Shown: positions 1-6,364, counted from the stretch's first letter. The stretch: 6,524 bases of DNA from Candidatus Zhuqueibacterota bacterium (GCA_022706175.1 JAKJDB010000159.1:1-6524); one strand, 5' to 3'. Notes: a model not told the origin generated them from the sequence alone. A program made the numbers and translations.

Positions 1-489
1 GCCCATCATGGTGATGAAGCGGAAGCCGAAGCCCGGATGGGGGACGATCAGCTCGGTGGCGGCGGCCGAAGAGGCGTTGAGGCTCTCCAGAAAGATGCTG
101 ACGCCGAAGGCCTGCAGGGCGGAGATCGCCACAGTCCCGTAGCGGGTGAGCTGGGTGATCTTTTTGCGTCCCTGTTCGCCCTCTTTCTGCAGTTTCTGGA
201 AGTAGGGCACGACGGCGCCGAGCAGCTGGATGATGATCGAGGCCGAGATGTAGGGCATGATGCCCAGGGCGAAGACGGTGGCGCGGCTGAAGGCCCCGCC
301 GGCGAAGAGGTCATAGAGCCCCATCAGGCCCGAGGCGGTCGACTTGAAATAGTTGACCAGGGCCGCGGCGTTGACGCCGGGAAGGGGAACATGGCCGCCG
401 ATGCGGTAGGCGATCAAAACCGCGGCGGTGAAGAGGATGCGCCGTTTCAGATCCGGAATCTTGAAGATGTTGCCCAGGCTGCCCATCAT
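1..489 (-). CDS. secY: Preprotein translocase channel subunit SecY, N-terminal 163 residues (runs off window)
   Basis: SecY forms the pore of the SecYEG inner-membrane channel that exports or inserts nascent proteins. I translated this open-ended frame by hand. It begins MMGSLGNIFKIPDLKRRILF; TM1 lies at about residues 17-35 and ends in the typical RIGGHVPLPGV. The plug region is at about 55-70 (GLYDLFAGGAFSRATVFALG), TM2 follows with IMPYISASIIIQLL (78-90), then a basic cytosolic loop (KLQKEGEQGRKK, 99-110) and TM3 (about 115-137). The frame is still open at position 1; a full SecY is about 430 residues, so roughly 60% is missing. The first ATG (489-487) overlaps the rplO stop as ATGA, which suggests translational coupling. 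A second ATG follows at once, so the start could be one codon later. A GGAGGGAGG at 501-509 lies 11 nt upstream. Identity is secure. Confidence 0.97.
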   Translation of the reverse strand, partial: MMGSLGNIFKIPDLKRRILFTAAVLIAYRIGGHVPLPGVNAAALVNYFKSTASGLMGLYDLFAGGAFSRATVFALGIMPYISASIIIQLLGAVVPYFQKLQKEGEQGRKKITQLTRYGTVAISALQAFGVSIFLESLNASSAAATELIVPHPGFGFRFITMMG

Positions 490-920
490 ATCTTTGTAAT
501 CCTCCCTCCGGCCGCCTCAATCTTTTCCTGTGCGCTCTTGCTGAAGGCATTGGCCGAAACGGTGAGCTTCTTGGTCACTTCGCCATCGCCCAGCACCTTG
601 ACCGGGGTATCCTTCTTGCCGATGGCGCCCAATTCGAAGAGGAGGGCGGGAGTCAGTTCTTCACCGCCGGGCAGTTTGTCGAGGACGCCGACATTGACCA
701 CCTGAAACTCGATGCGATTGAGATTTTTAAAGCCGCGTTTGGGCAGCTGGCGCTGGATGGGCATCTGCCCGCCCTGGAACCAGGCGCGCCGTTTGGAGCC
801 GGAACGGGAGCCGGCGCCGTTGGAGCCGCGTCCGGACTGCTTGCCGCGCGACCCGCCGCGGCCGACCCGCTTGCGGTCCTTGACCGCGCCTTCCGCATAT
901 GTCAAATTTGCTAAATTCAT
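486..920 (-). CDS. rplO: 50S ribosomal protein L15
   Basis: L15 (uL15) binds 23S rRNA and helps later proteins join during 50S assembly. The product is 144 residues, the same length as E. coli L15. The N-terminus has the Gly/Arg/Lys-rich extension that threads into rRNA (GRGGSRGKQSGRG, about 20-32), followed by the family signature GGQMPIQRQLPKRGFKN (about 50-66). The globular C-terminal half ends AAGGRITKI. The ATG at 920 has a GAGGAT Shine-Dalgarno ending 3 nt upstream. The gene lies 26 nt after rpmD, and its TGA overlaps the secY ATG by 4 nt, the usual rplO-secY coupling. The Shine-Dalgarno that serves secY lies inside its last codons. Nothing is truncated. Confidence 0.98.
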   Translation of the reverse strand: MNLANLTYAEGAVKDRKRVGRGGSRGKQSGRGSNGAGSRSGSKRRAWFQGGQMPIQRQLPKRGFKNLNRIEFQVVNVGVLDKLPGGEELTPALLFELGAIGKKDTPVKVLGDGEVTKKLTVSANAFSKSAQEKIEAAGGRITKI

Positions 921-946
921 TATATCCTCAGCCTGTTGCGTTATAC

Positions 947-1147
947 CTACAGTTCTTCCACTTTGACCAAGTGCCGGATATTGTCGACCATGCCGCGGAT
1001 GATCGGCGTGTCATAGTGCACCACGCTGTTGTTGGGATGGCGCAGGCCCAGAGCGATGGCTGTCGCCTTGTGCTTCTGGATCGATCCGATGGTGGAGCGC
1101 ACCAGCGTGATCTTGATCTGCTTGGCTTCTTTTTTCTTCTTGTTCAT
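947..1147 (-). CDS. rpmD: 50S ribosomal protein L30
   Basis: L30 (uL30) is a small 23S rRNA-binding protein of the large subunit. It is absent from some bacterial lineages, so its presence is mildly informative about taxonomy. The product is 66 residues against about 59 in E. coli. The extra length is a lysine-rich start (MNKKKKEAKQ) before the conserved IKITLVRSTIGSIQKHK, and the family pattern ALGLRHPNNSVVHYDTPIIRGM leads to a VEEL end. Its ATG is 17 nt after the rpsE stop. Two purine runs lie upstream, AGGTGG about 10 nt away and AGAGG only 2 nt away. The first is the better-placed Shine-Dalgarno. It ends in TAG. Confidence 0.96.
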   Translation of the reverse strand: MNKKKKEAKQIKITLVRSTIGSIQKHKATAIALGLRHPNNSVVHYDTPIIRGMVDNIRHLVKVEEL

Positions 1148-1164
1148 GACCTCTTGTCCACCTG

Positions 1165-1698
1165 TTATTCGTTAGCGCCAACTTTCGGCTTGGGCACGGT
1201 CTTAAAAACCTGCATCACCTGAAGGCCGCGTTTGCGCGAGACGCCTGCGACATCCATGAGGTTTTCGAGGGCCGCTATGGTCGCCTTGACGACGTTGTGC
1301 GGATTGGCCGATCCTCTGCTCTTGGTCAGGATATCGGTATAGCCGGCGGATTCGAGGATGGCGCGCACGGCGCCGCCGGCGATGACCCCGGTGCCGGGGG
1401 CGGCGGGTTTCAGGAAGACGCGGCCCGCGCCGTATTTGCCTTCGATTTCGTGGGTGATGGTGCCGTTGACCACGGGCACGCGGATGAGGGCCTTTTTGGC
1501 GGCATCGGCGCCCTTGGTGATCGAATCGGTCACTTCATTGGCCTTGCCCAGGCCGATTCCGACGCGGCCGTGGCCGTCGCCGACGACGACGATCGCATTA
1601 AAACTGAAACGGCGGCCGCCCTTGACCACTTTGGCCACGCGGTTGACCTGGACCACCCGCTCGGTCAGTTCAAATTCACCGGGATTTATCTTTTCCAA
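1165..1698 (-). CDS. rpsE: 30S ribosomal protein S5
   Basis: S5 (uS5) sits behind the decoding centre with S4 and S8 and affects accuracy, mRNA entry and spectinomycin sensitivity. The product is 177 residues against 167 in E. coli. The N-terminal double-stranded-RNA-binding-like domain contains [10 protein letters not shown] (about 24-33), the loop region where spectinomycin-resistance changes occur in other bacteria, followed by [17 protein letters not shown]. The C-terminal domain has [20 protein letters not shown] and [15 protein letters not shown]. The residues at the loop look ordinary, so no resistance is implied. The start is TTG (1698-1696), chosen because a GAGG at 1707-1710 lies 8 nt upstream and no in-frame ATG fits. 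The gene lies 37 nt after rplR. Confidence 0.98.
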   Translation of the reverse strand: MEKINPGEFELTERVVQVNRVAKVVKGGRRFSFNAIVVVGDGHGRVGIGLGKANEVTDSITKGADAAKKALIRVPVVNGTITHEIEGKYGAGRVFLKPAAPGTGVIAGGAVRAILESAGYTDILTKSRGSANPHNVVKATIAALENLMDVAGVSRKRGLQVMQVFKTVPKPKVGANE

Positions 1699-1706
1699 CG
1701 TCTGTT

Positions 1707-1711
1707 CCTCA
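1707..1711 (-). promoter_or_regulatory. Ribosome binding site of rpsE that fixes a TTG start
   Basis: TGAGG on the minus strand lies 8 nt before TTG at 1698. The two nearby ATG codons (1724 and 1712) are in another frame, so this spacing is the main support for TTG as the rpsE start. Confidence 0.7.
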
Positions 1712-1735
1712 TGTTAAAATCCATGTGCTCCAAGC

Positions 1736-2110
1736 CTAGAATTCCAGGCCGCCTTCGCGAGCGCCGTCGGCCAGGGCCTTGACGCGGCCGTGATAGAGAT
1801 AGCCGCCGCGGTCGAAGACGATCCGGGTGACCTCTTTGTCCTTGGCGATCTCGGCCAGGTGCTTGCCGACCAGCATCGCCTGTTCCTTCTTGCTCTTCGC
1901 CTTGGCGACCACATCGCGGATCGCGGGGGTAAGAGTGCTGGCGGCGAAGAGGGTGGTGCGGCTCAGATCGTCGACCACCTGGGCATAGATGTGCTTGTTG
2001 CTGCGGAAAATCACCAGCCGCGGCCGCTCCGCGCTGCCGCGCAGGGTCTTGAGAATGTGGCTGTGCCGGCGATGCCGCGCTTCCACTTTGGTGTATGATT
2101 TATCAGCCAT
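1736..2110 (-). CDS. rplR: 50S ribosomal protein L18
   Basis: L18 (uL18) binds 5S rRNA and with L5 anchors it in the central protuberance of the 50S subunit. The product is 124 residues, slightly longer than the 117 of E. coli. The basic N-terminus ([15 protein letters not shown]) is the 5S-binding tail. The conserved core follows: [20 protein letters not shown], the lysine-rich helix with [10 protein letters not shown], and the family end [20 protein letters not shown]. The ATG at 2110 gives the expected [12 protein letters not shown] start, but the sequence before it (TGATGAG) is a poor Shine-Dalgarno. It follows the longest gap in the window, 87 nt after rplF, so its translation may depend on something in that gap. 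It ends in TAG. Confidence 0.97.
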   Translation of the reverse strand: MADKSYTKVEARHRRHSHILKTLRGSAERPRLVIFRSNKHIYAQVVDDLSRTTLFAASTLTPAIRDVVAKAKSKKEQAMLVGKHLAEIAKDKEVTRIVFDRGGYLYHGRVKALADGAREGGLEF

Positions 2111-2197
2111 TGTATAAACTCATCAGGTTATGGTTCATTCCAGTCCATCGCGGCTCCCTGCCCACAAACGGGTCAGTGCGCCGCGCGGCCCACCGGA
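2111..2197 (-). other. 87-nt rplF-rplR intergenic region, longest gap of the cluster
   Basis: Reading in the transcribed direction, the gap opens with a GC-rich inverted repeat (2193-2176: GTG, GCC, loop GCGC, GGC, CAC, with one G-G mismatch in the stem). It then holds AGGGAG 5 nt before a six-codon ORF (2148-2128, encoding MDWNEP and ending TAA), and finally 17 nt leading to the rplR ATG. No T-tract follows the repeat, so it is not a classic terminator, and I see no convincing -35/-10 pair. The repeat and the mini-ORF are seen directly; any regulatory role is inference. Confidence 0.4.
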
Positions 2198-2734
2198 TTA
2201 GGCCGCGGTCTTGCCGGCCTTCTTGCGGACGGTCTCGCCCAGATAACGGACGCCTTTGCCCTTGTAGGGTTCCGGCTTGCGCAGGCTGCGGATCTTGGCC
2301 GCGATCTGCCCGACCAGCTCCTTGCTGATACCGCGCACCACGACGATGTTGTTCCCCTCGGTCGCCAGGGTAATCCCCTCGGGCGGAGCGACGATAATCT
2401 GGTGCGAATAGCCCAGCGAGAGCAGCAGATGCGTGCCCTTCATCTCGGCGCGGAAACCGACGCCGATGATCTCGAGCTTCTTCTCAAAGCCCTTCGAGAC
2501 CCCCTCCACGACGTTGTTGACCAGGGTGCGGGTCAAACCGTGCAGGCTGCGCACGATCTTGTCGTCGTTCGGACGCTGCACCTCCAGGGTGCCGTTCTCC
2601 ATCTTGACGATCAGACGCGGATCGACCTGGTACGCCAGGGTGCCCTTGGGACCGGTGGCCGTCACCAGGTTGTTGGTGACGTCAACCTGGACGCCATCCG
2701 GTATGCTAATGGGAGCTTTTCCTACTCGTGACAC
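2198..2734 (-). CDS. rplF: 50S ribosomal protein L6
   Basis: L6 (uL6) lies near the sarcin-ricin loop at the factor-binding site of the 50S subunit. From the GTG at 2734 the product is 178 residues, matching the 177 of E. coli. It has the expected start MSRVGKAPISIPDGVQV, the two tandem L6 folds (about 10-80 and 85-165, with GFEKKLEIIGVGFRAE joining them) and the bacterial signature RKPEPYKGKGVRYLGE (about 152-167), followed by a basic tail. The frame stays open upstream to a TTG at 2764. That longer form would overlap the end of rpsH and encode its own Shine-Dalgarno, so I reject it. AGGAG at 2741-2745 lies 6 nt before the GTG. The gap after rpsH is 23 nt. Confidence 0.98.
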   Translation of the reverse strand: MSRVGKAPISIPDGVQVDVTNNLVTATGPKGTLAYQVDPRLIVKMENGTLEVQRPNDDKIVRSLHGLTRTLVNNVVEGVSKGFEKKLEIIGVGFRAEMKGTHLLLSLGYSHQIIVAPPEGITLATEGNNIVVVRGISKELVGQIAAKIRSLRKPEPYKGKGVRYLGETVRKKAGKTAA

Positions 2735-2740
2735 GATATA

Positions 2741-2745
2741 CTCCT
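2741..2745 (-). promoter_or_regulatory. Ribosome binding site of rplF that fixes a GTG start
   Basis: AGGAG on the minus strand has a 6-nt spacer to GTG at 2734. The start it defines gives the family-typical SRVGKAPI N-terminus. Confidence 0.85.
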
Positions 2746-2757
2746 GTTTTGAAGGAT

Positions 2758-3156
2758 TTACCAAATATAGCAGAGTACTTCGCCGCCCACGCCGCGTTTG
2801 CGCGCTTCCTGCCCGGTCATCACCCCTTCCGAGGTGGTGACAATGGCAATACCCAGATTGTTGAAGACGCGCGGCACCGCCTTGTGGTTGACGTAGCGGC
2901 GAAAGCCGGGCTTGCTGATACGGCGCAGGCCGGAGATCACGCTCCTGTTGTCATTGTCATATTTCAAGTAGATGCGGATGACGCCCTGCTTGCCATCATT
3001 GATAATGACATGGTTTTTTATGTAGGCTTCTTCCTGCAGGATCTTGGTGATCTCCTGTTTCAACCTGGAGGCAGGAATATCTACTTTGGGATGATTGGCC
3101 CTGGTCGCATTCCTGATACAAGTTAGGTAGTCTGCGATGGGATCAGTCTTTGACAT
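2758..3156 (-). CDS. rpsH: 30S ribosomal protein S8
   Basis: S8 (uS8) binds the central domain of 16S rRNA early in 30S assembly. In E. coli it also represses the spc operon by binding mRNA at the rplX-rplE junction. The product is 132 residues against 130 in E. coli. It starts [20 protein letters not shown] and continues with the N-terminal domain ([19 protein letters not shown]). The C-terminal RNA-binding domain ends in the hallmark [20 protein letters not shown] then VLCYIW; the first motif reads SEG where many species have SRG or SKG. The ATG at 3156 has GGGAG about 7 nt upstream. A longer frame from a TTG at 3174 would encode the Shine-Dalgarno itself and is rejected. The 66-nt gap before it, after rpsN, is unusually long for this cluster. 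Confidence 0.98.
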   Translation of the reverse strand: MSKTDPIADYLTCIRNATRANHPKVDIPASRLKQEITKILQEEAYIKNHVIINDGKQGVIRIYLKYDNDNRSVISGLRRISKPGFRRYVNHKAVPRVFNNLGIAIVTTSEGVMTGQEARKRGVGGEVLCYIW

Positions 3157-3190
3157 GTATCTTCTCCCTGACAAGCTAAACGCTGTGATG

Positions 3191-3231
3191 AAAAAGTTAG
3201 TTACAAAAAGGCTCCGGAAGGGTCACCAACT
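3191..3231 (-). promoter_or_regulatory. Possible hairpin plus T-run across the rpsN stop, upstream of rpsH
   Basis: In the transcribed strand, AGTTGGT (3231-3225) can pair with ACTAACT (3201-3195) over 7 bp with one G-U. A G-A mismatch and two more pairs (AC with GU) follow, enclosing a 17-nt loop that itself ends in five Ts. Five Ts (3195-3191) follow or close the stem. The rpsN TGA lies within the 5' arm. The stem is AT-rich and the loop large, so as a terminator it would be weak. It could be an attenuator or processing site, or chance. The pairing is seen; the function is not. Confidence 0.25.
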
Positions 3232-3408
3232 GGCCTTCTTGACGCCGGGGATAAGCCCTTCGAGCGCGAGATCACGAAAACAGAGTCGGCAGATGCCGAA
3301 CTTGCGGTAAAAGGCCCTGGGCCGCCCGCAGCGGGAACACCGGTTGTACGCGCGCACCGCGAATTTCGGGGTTCTCTTGGACTTGACAACTAACGCTTTT
3401 CTAGCCAA
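3223..3408 (-). CDS. rpsN: 30S ribosomal protein S14, short zinc-binding type (type Z)
   Basis: S14 (uS14) binds the 3' (head) domain of 16S rRNA near the A site. The product is 61 residues, the exact length of the type Z form in Bacillus subtilis. It keeps four cysteines, C24-x2-C27 and C40-x2-C43 ([21 protein letters not shown]), which bind one zinc ion. The end [15 protein letters not shown] is the family signature. The start is TTG (3408-3406), supported by AGAGG at 3416-3420 with a 7-nt spacer and by the usual [13 protein letters not shown] N-terminus. It lies 24 nt after rplE. The zinc-free, roughly 100-residue paralogue that some genomes carry elsewhere cannot be judged from this window. 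Confidence 0.98.
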   Translation of the reverse strand: MARKALVVKSKRTPKFAVRAYNRCSRCGRPRAFYRKFGICRLCFRDLALEGLIPGVKKASW

Positions 3409-3415
3409 TGCCGTT

Positions 3416-3420
3416 CCTCT
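3416..3420 (-). promoter_or_regulatory. Ribosome binding site of rpsN that fixes a TTG start
   Basis: AGAGG on the minus strand lies 7 nt before TTG at 3408. No in-frame ATG or GTG gives a sensible S14 N-terminus. Confidence 0.8.
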
Positions 3421-3432
3421 TGATTTTAGGTA

Positions 3433-3993
3433 TTACGAACGACGGATGAACGGCATCCCGAACGCGGTGAGCAGTTCGAGCGCCTCTTCATCGGTTTTTG
3501 CCGTGGTTACAATGGTGATATTCATGCCGCGCGTCTTTTCGACCTTGTCGTAATCGATCTCGGGGAAGACGATCTGCTCCTTGATCGACATGTTGTAGTT
3601 GCCACGGCCGTCAAACTTGAGCGCCAGCCCGCGGAAATCGCGCACGCGGGGGATGGCGATGGAGATGAGACGGTCCAGAAACTCGTACATGTGCCAGCGG
3701 CGCAAGGTGACGCTGCAGCCGATCGCCATGCCCGCGCGCAGCTTGAAATTGGAGATAGCCTTCTTGGCGCGGCGGATGACCGGCTTCTGGCCGGCGATCT
3801 TGGTCATCTCTTCCAGGGCGACATCAACGTTCTTGGCGTTCTCGGTGGCATCACCGACGCCCATATTGAGGACGATCTTTTCGATGCGCGGCACCTGCAT
3901 GACGTTCTTGTAGTTGAAGCGTTTCTGCAGCTGCGGCCGGACCTCTTTGGCATATACGTCGATCAGCCGTGGTTTATATTTTTCTTCAGCCAT
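3433..3993 (-). CDS. rplE: 50S ribosomal protein L5
   Basis: L5 (uL5) binds 5S rRNA in the central protuberance, contacts P-site tRNA and takes part in an intersubunit bridge with S13. The product is 186 residues against 179 in E. coli. In order it shows [28 protein letters not shown] (about 22-49; two adjoining pieces), [19 protein letters not shown], the family pattern [20 protein letters not shown], then [19 protein letters not shown] and [20 protein letters not shown]. It ends [10 protein letters not shown]. The ATG at 3993 gives a normal N-terminus, but I see no clear Shine-Dalgarno before it, so it may depend on coupling to rplX 27 nt upstream. Identity is secure. Confidence 0.98.
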   Translation of the reverse strand: MAEEKYKPRLIDVYAKEVRPQLQKRFNYKNVMQVPRIEKIVLNMGVGDATENAKNVDVALEEMTKIAGQKPVIRRAKKAISNFKLRAGMAIGCSVTLRRWHMYEFLDRLISIAIPRVRDFRGLALKFDGRGNYNMSIKEQIVFPEIDYDKVEKTRGMNITIVTTAKTDEEALELLTAFGMPFIRRS

Positions 3994-4020
3994 TTTATTA
4001 TGCCCGATTTAAGGTTCACG

Positions 4021-4356
4021 CTAACTCTGGGTTACCAGCATCTCATTACAATTTCTGCACACGCGCACATGGCCCTTGCGGCTCTTGGCTTCATCGAAGA
4101 CCTGCTTGGAACCCATGCGCGCCGGGGTGTTGCATTTGGGGCAGATCACCATGACATTGGAGACATGGATCGGGGCCTCTTTCTCGACGATGCCCCCCTG
4201 CGGATTCTTCTGGCTCGGCCGCGTCATCTTTTTGATAAAGTGGACGCCCTCAATGATCACCTGGGATTTCTCCGGGAAAACCTTCAGGACCTTGCCCTTT
4301 TTCCCGTTGTAGTTCCCGGCAATAACCAGGACCTGGTCGTTTTTTCTAACACGCAT
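4021..4356 (-). CDS. rplX: 50S ribosomal protein L24 with a C-terminal four-cysteine motif
   Basis: L24 (uL24) starts 50S assembly by binding the 5' end of 23S rRNA and sits at the tunnel exit rim. The product is 111 residues against 104 in E. coli. The KOW domain fills the N-terminal third (VLVIAGNYNGKKGKVLKVFP, about 9-28). It is followed by the L24 pattern MTRPSQKNPQGGIVEKEAPI and HVSNVM. The C-terminus carries C72-x2-C75 and C100-x2-C103, a zinc-ribbon-like pair that occurs in many but not all bacterial L24 proteins and is absent in E. coli. The ATG at 4356 has a modest AAAGG upstream. The gap to rplN is 23 nt. It ends in TAG. Confidence 0.98.
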   Translation of the reverse strand: MRVRKNDQVLVIAGNYNGKKGKVLKVFPEKSQVIIEGVHFIKKMTRPSQKNPQGGIVEKEAPIHVSNVMVICPKCNTPARMGSKQVFDEAKSRKGHVRVCRNCNEMLVTQS

Positions 4357-4379
4357 TGTCGATTGCCTTTATCAATATT

Positions 4380-4748
4380 CTAAAGCACTTCAGGAGCTAA
4401 AGAGACGATTTTCATGAACTGTTTCTCGCGCAGCTCGCGCGCCACCGGCCCGAAGATGCGGGTGCCCTTGGGCTCCATGGCATCGTTGATCAGCACAGCC
4501 GCGTTCTCGTCGAACCGGATGTAAGAGCCGTCCGGACGGCGTTTCTCTTTCTTGGTGCGCACGATCACGGCCTTGCTCTTATCCCCTTTCTTGATACTGC
4601 TGTTGGGGATGGCCTGCTTGACAGAGACGATGATGACATCGCCGATCGAGGCCGTCCGCCTTTTTGAGCCGCCGAGAACCCGGATGCACATCACCTTCTT
4701 GGCGCCCGTGTTGTCCGCGACATTAAGCCGGGTATATTCCTGAACCAT
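4380..4748 (-). CDS. rplN: 50S ribosomal protein L14
   Basis: L14 (uL14) lies on the 50S face that meets the 30S subunit. It forms intersubunit bridges with 16S rRNA and is the target of the silencing factor RsfS. The product is 122 residues, the usual length. It shows the start [20 protein letters not shown], the signature [11 protein letters not shown], a basic loop ([20 protein letters not shown], about 69-88) and the end [20 protein letters not shown]. The ATG at 4748 follows a weak AAAGGTC element. In E. coli this gene opens the spc operon behind its own promoter. Here only 33 nt separate it from rpsQ and I see no promoter, so it is probably read through from the S10 part. Confidence 0.98.
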   Translation of the reverse strand: MVQEYTRLNVADNTGAKKVMCIRVLGGSKRRTASIGDVIIVSVKQAIPNSSIKKGDKSKAVIVRTKKEKRRPDGSYIRFDENAAVLINDAMEPKGTRIFGPVARELREKQFMKIVSLAPEVL

Positions 4749-4781
4749 GACTCAGACCTTTCGCTTCGAATTCGCAAACTG

Positions 4782-5036
4782 TTACTTGGCACGCTCTATG
4801 ACGTCCACCAACCGCCAACGCTTGCGGGCGCTCAAGGGGCGGGTCTCCATGATCTTGATCACATCCCCGACATGGCTGGTGTTGCTCTCGTCGTGCGCCA
4901 TGAACTTGGACGTCTTTTTGACGTACTTTTTGTACAGGGGATGCTTGACAAAGCGCTGGACCGTCACCACGCGGCTCTTGTTCATCTTGTCGCTGGCGAC
5001 AATCCCGATCTTGACTTTTCTCTGTTTTCTTTCCAC
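4782..5036 (-). CDS. rpsQ: 30S ribosomal protein S17
   Basis: S17 (uS17) is a primary binder of the 5' domain of 16S rRNA and has an OB fold. From the GTG at 5036 the product is 84 residues, exactly the E. coli length. The first residues [20 protein letters not shown] match the family start, followed by [20 protein letters not shown], then the conserved [10 protein letters not shown], and the end [20 protein letters not shown]. An ATG at 5087 in the same frame would add 17 residues unlike the family and overlap rpmC, so I reject it. GGAG at 5043-5046 lies 6 nt before the GTG. The gap after rpmC is 25 nt. Confidence 0.98.
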   Translation of the reverse strand: MERKQRKVKIGIVASDKMNKSRVVTVQRFVKHPLYKKYVKKTSKFMAHDESNTSHVGDVIKIMETRPLSARKRWRLVDVIERAK

Positions 5037-5040
5037 AAAA

Positions 5041-5046
5041 CTCTCC
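5041..5046 (-). promoter_or_regulatory. Ribosome binding site of rpsQ that fixes a GTG start
   Basis: GGAGAG on the minus strand lies just before GTG at 5036 (6 nt from GGAG). It decides between this start and an in-frame ATG 51 nt upstream that has no family support. Confidence 0.8.
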
Positions 5047-5061
5047 AATGGCAGTAGGGCC

Positions 5062-5262
5062 TTAGGCGTTGACTTGGCTCTTTTCATTGATGATGGTCTT
5101 CAGCCGCGCGATATCCCGGCGCACCCGTTTGATTCTCAGGGGATTGTCGAGCTGGCGGGTTGAGTGCTGGATACGCAGGTTGGACATCTCCAGCAGGGCA
5201 TCTTCCAGCTGCATGTCGAGCTCTTTGAGCGACAGTTTGCGCAATTCTTCGGTCTTGTTCAT
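5062..5262 (-). CDS. rpmC: 50S ribosomal protein L29
   Basis: L29 (uL29) sits beside L23 at the tunnel exit, next to the docking site for trigger factor and SRP. The product is 66 residues against 63 in E. coli and fits the two-helix hairpin fold. Helix 1 is [20 protein letters not shown] and onward, then [20 protein letters not shown] spans the turn, and [14 protein letters not shown] forms helix 2. The pattern [20 protein letters not shown] is the family signature. The ATG at 5262 is only 3 nt after the rplP stop, and its GGGAGAG Shine-Dalgarno is inside the end of rplP, so the two are probably translationally coupled. Confidence 0.97.
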   Translation of the reverse strand: MNKTEELRKLSLKELDMQLEDALLEMSNLRIQHSTRQLDNPLRIKRVRRDIARLKTIINEKSQVNA

Positions 5263-5265
5263 GGT

Positions 5266-5685
5266 TTACTCTCCCAATTCCGTGGCGGAGACGAACTTGG
5301 ACTTGACCGGCAGCTTGTGCGCGGCCAGACGCATGGCCTCGCGCGCCGTGTTCTCATCCACGCCGGCGATCTCGAACATGATGCGGCCGGGCTTGACTAC
5401 CGCCACCCAGTATTCGGGGGCGCCTTTTCCCTTACCCATGCGGGTCTCGGCCGGCTTTTTGGTGCACGGCTTGTCCGGGAAGATGCGGATCCAGATCTTG
5501 CCGCCGCGCTTGATATAGCGCGTCATCGCGATACGGGCGGCCTCAATCTGGCGGGCGGTGATCCAGTGCGGTTCGACCGCCTTCAGACCATACTCGCCAA
5601 AAGCGAGCAGCGAGCCGCGCACCGCCAGCCCTCTCATGCGGCCGCGCTGGTGCTTGCGAAATTTTATGCGCTTGGGCATTAACAT
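5266..5685 (-). CDS. rplP: 50S ribosomal protein L16
   Basis: L16 (uL16) joins late in 50S assembly and positions A-site tRNA near the peptidyl-transferase centre. The product is 139 residues against 136 in E. coli. It starts [20 protein letters not shown], then [40 protein letters not shown] and the signature [19 protein letters not shown] (about 82-100). R82 appears to match E. coli Arg81, the residue hydroxylated by the oxygenase RoxA in some bacteria; whether it is modified here cannot be told. I chose the first ATG (5685) because GGAG lies 10 nt upstream; the second (5679) would be 16 nt away. The gap from rpsC is 40 nt. Confidence 0.98.
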   Translation of the reverse strand: MLMPKRIKFRKHQRGRMRGLAVRGSLLAFGEYGLKAVEPHWITARQIEAARIAMTRYIKRGGKIWIRIFPDKPCTKKPAETRMGKGKGAPEYWVAVVKPGRIMFEIAGVDENTAREAMRLAAHKLPVKSKFVSATELGE

Positions 5686-5725
5686 GACTGCTGTACTCCA
5701 ATATAAAAGGTATCAGATCCGATGA

Positions 5726-6358
5726 TTATTGTTCGCCGATCACTTCGCCGCGACAGATCCAGACCTTGACGCCGATGGCGCCGTAGGTGGTCCGGGAGGT
5801 GGCACGGGCGAAATCAATATCCGCGCGCAGGGTGTGCAGGGGAATACGCCCCTCCTTGTACTGCTCGACCCGCGCCATCTCCGCCCCGCCAAGACGCCCG
5901 GAACAGCAGATACGGATGCCCTCGGCGCCCATGCGCATGGTCGACTGCATCGCCTTTTTCATCGCACGCCGGAAAGAGACCTTGCCTTCCAGCTGGTTGG
6001 CGATCGACTCGGCGACCAGATAGGCGTCCAGCTCGGGGCGCTTGATCTCGTTGATATTCAGTTGCACATCCTTGCCAGTCACCCGCTGCAGTTCCTCGCG
6101 CAGCTTGTCCACCTCGGCGCCCTTGCGGCCGATGACGATGCCGGGGCGGGCGGTGTGAATGGTGAGCGTGATCTGCTTGGGCGTGCGGCTGATCTCGATT
6201 TTGGAGATGCTGGCCTTCTGCAGACGGTTGCGCACGTAGCGGCGCAGCATGATGTCTTCGCTCAGCTTCTTGGCGAAATCGCGTTCATCGAACCAGTTGG
6301 AATCCCAGGTCCGGATGACACCCAGCCTAAATCCCTTAGGATTTGTCTTCTGTCCCAA
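5726..6358 (-). CDS. rpsC: 30S ribosomal protein S3
   Basis: S3 (uS3) lies at the mRNA entry channel of the 30S head and with S4 and S5 helps unwind mRNA. The product is 210 residues, shorter than the 233 of E. coli, mainly because it lacks a long C-terminal tail; this length is common in other phyla. It starts [20 protein letters not shown]. The type II KH domain has its GxxG loop at residues 77-80 ([16 protein letters not shown]). The C-terminal S3 domain has [33 protein letters not shown] and the end [15 protein letters not shown]. The start is TTG (6358-6356), fixed by AGGAG at 6365-6369 with a 6-nt spacer. It lies 20 nt after rplV. Confidence 0.98.
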   Translation of the reverse strand: MGQKTNPKGFRLGVIRTWDSNWFDERDFAKKLSEDIMLRRYVRNRLQKASISKIEISRTPKQITLTIHTARPGIVIGRKGAEVDKLREELQRVTGKDVQLNINEIKRPELDAYLVAESIANQLEGKVSFRRAMKKAMQSTMRMGAEGIRICCSGRLGGAEMARVEQYKEGRIPLHTLRADIDFARATSRTTYGAIGVKVWICRGEVIGEQ

Positions 6359-6364
6359 AATAAT

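Noticed and set aside
37..705. 222-codon plus-strand ORF
   Set aside because: It lies antisense to secY and rplO, has low-complexity Gly/Asp/Glu-rich composition typical of GC-rich antisense frames, and matches no family I know.
1686..1724. 12-codon ORF (ATG 1724 to TAA 1686) overlapping the rpsE start in another frame
   Set aside because: Its GGAG is only 3 nt from the ATG, too close to work well, and an ORF this short next to a TTG start is likely chance. I kept it only as a reason why annotators might misplace the rpsE start.
1297..1782. 161-codon plus-strand ORF (and the overlapping 1358-1717 frame)
   Set aside because: Both are antisense to rpsE and carry GC-driven residues only.
2111..2130. 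TATACA just before rplR as a -10 element
   Set aside because: A transcript from it would start at or past the rplR ATG, and no -35 is visible.
2735..2764. Longer rplF form starting at TTG 2764
   Set aside because: It would overlap the end of rpsH and translate the AGGAG that serves the GTG start. L6 proteins begin at SRVGKAPI.
3157..3174. Longer rpsH form starting at TTG 3174
   Set aside because: The added codons consist of the Shine-Dalgarno region itself, and [11 protein letters not shown] is the usual S8 start.
3691..4383. 230-codon plus-strand ORF, the longest open frame in the window
   Set aside because: It runs antisense across rplE and rplX, which are certain genes. The His/Asp/Leu-rich product looks like a shadow and it has no supporting context.
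5037..5087. Longer rpsQ form starting at ATG 5087
   Set aside because: It would overlap rpmC by 26 nt and add 17 residues foreign to S17. The GTG at 5036 has a good Shine-Dalgarno and gives the exact family length.
5686..5725. Possible promoter in the rpsC-rplP gap (TATATT as a -10)
   Set aside because: No acceptable -35 element lies about 17 nt upstream, and the element sits right beside the rplP Shine-Dalgarno.
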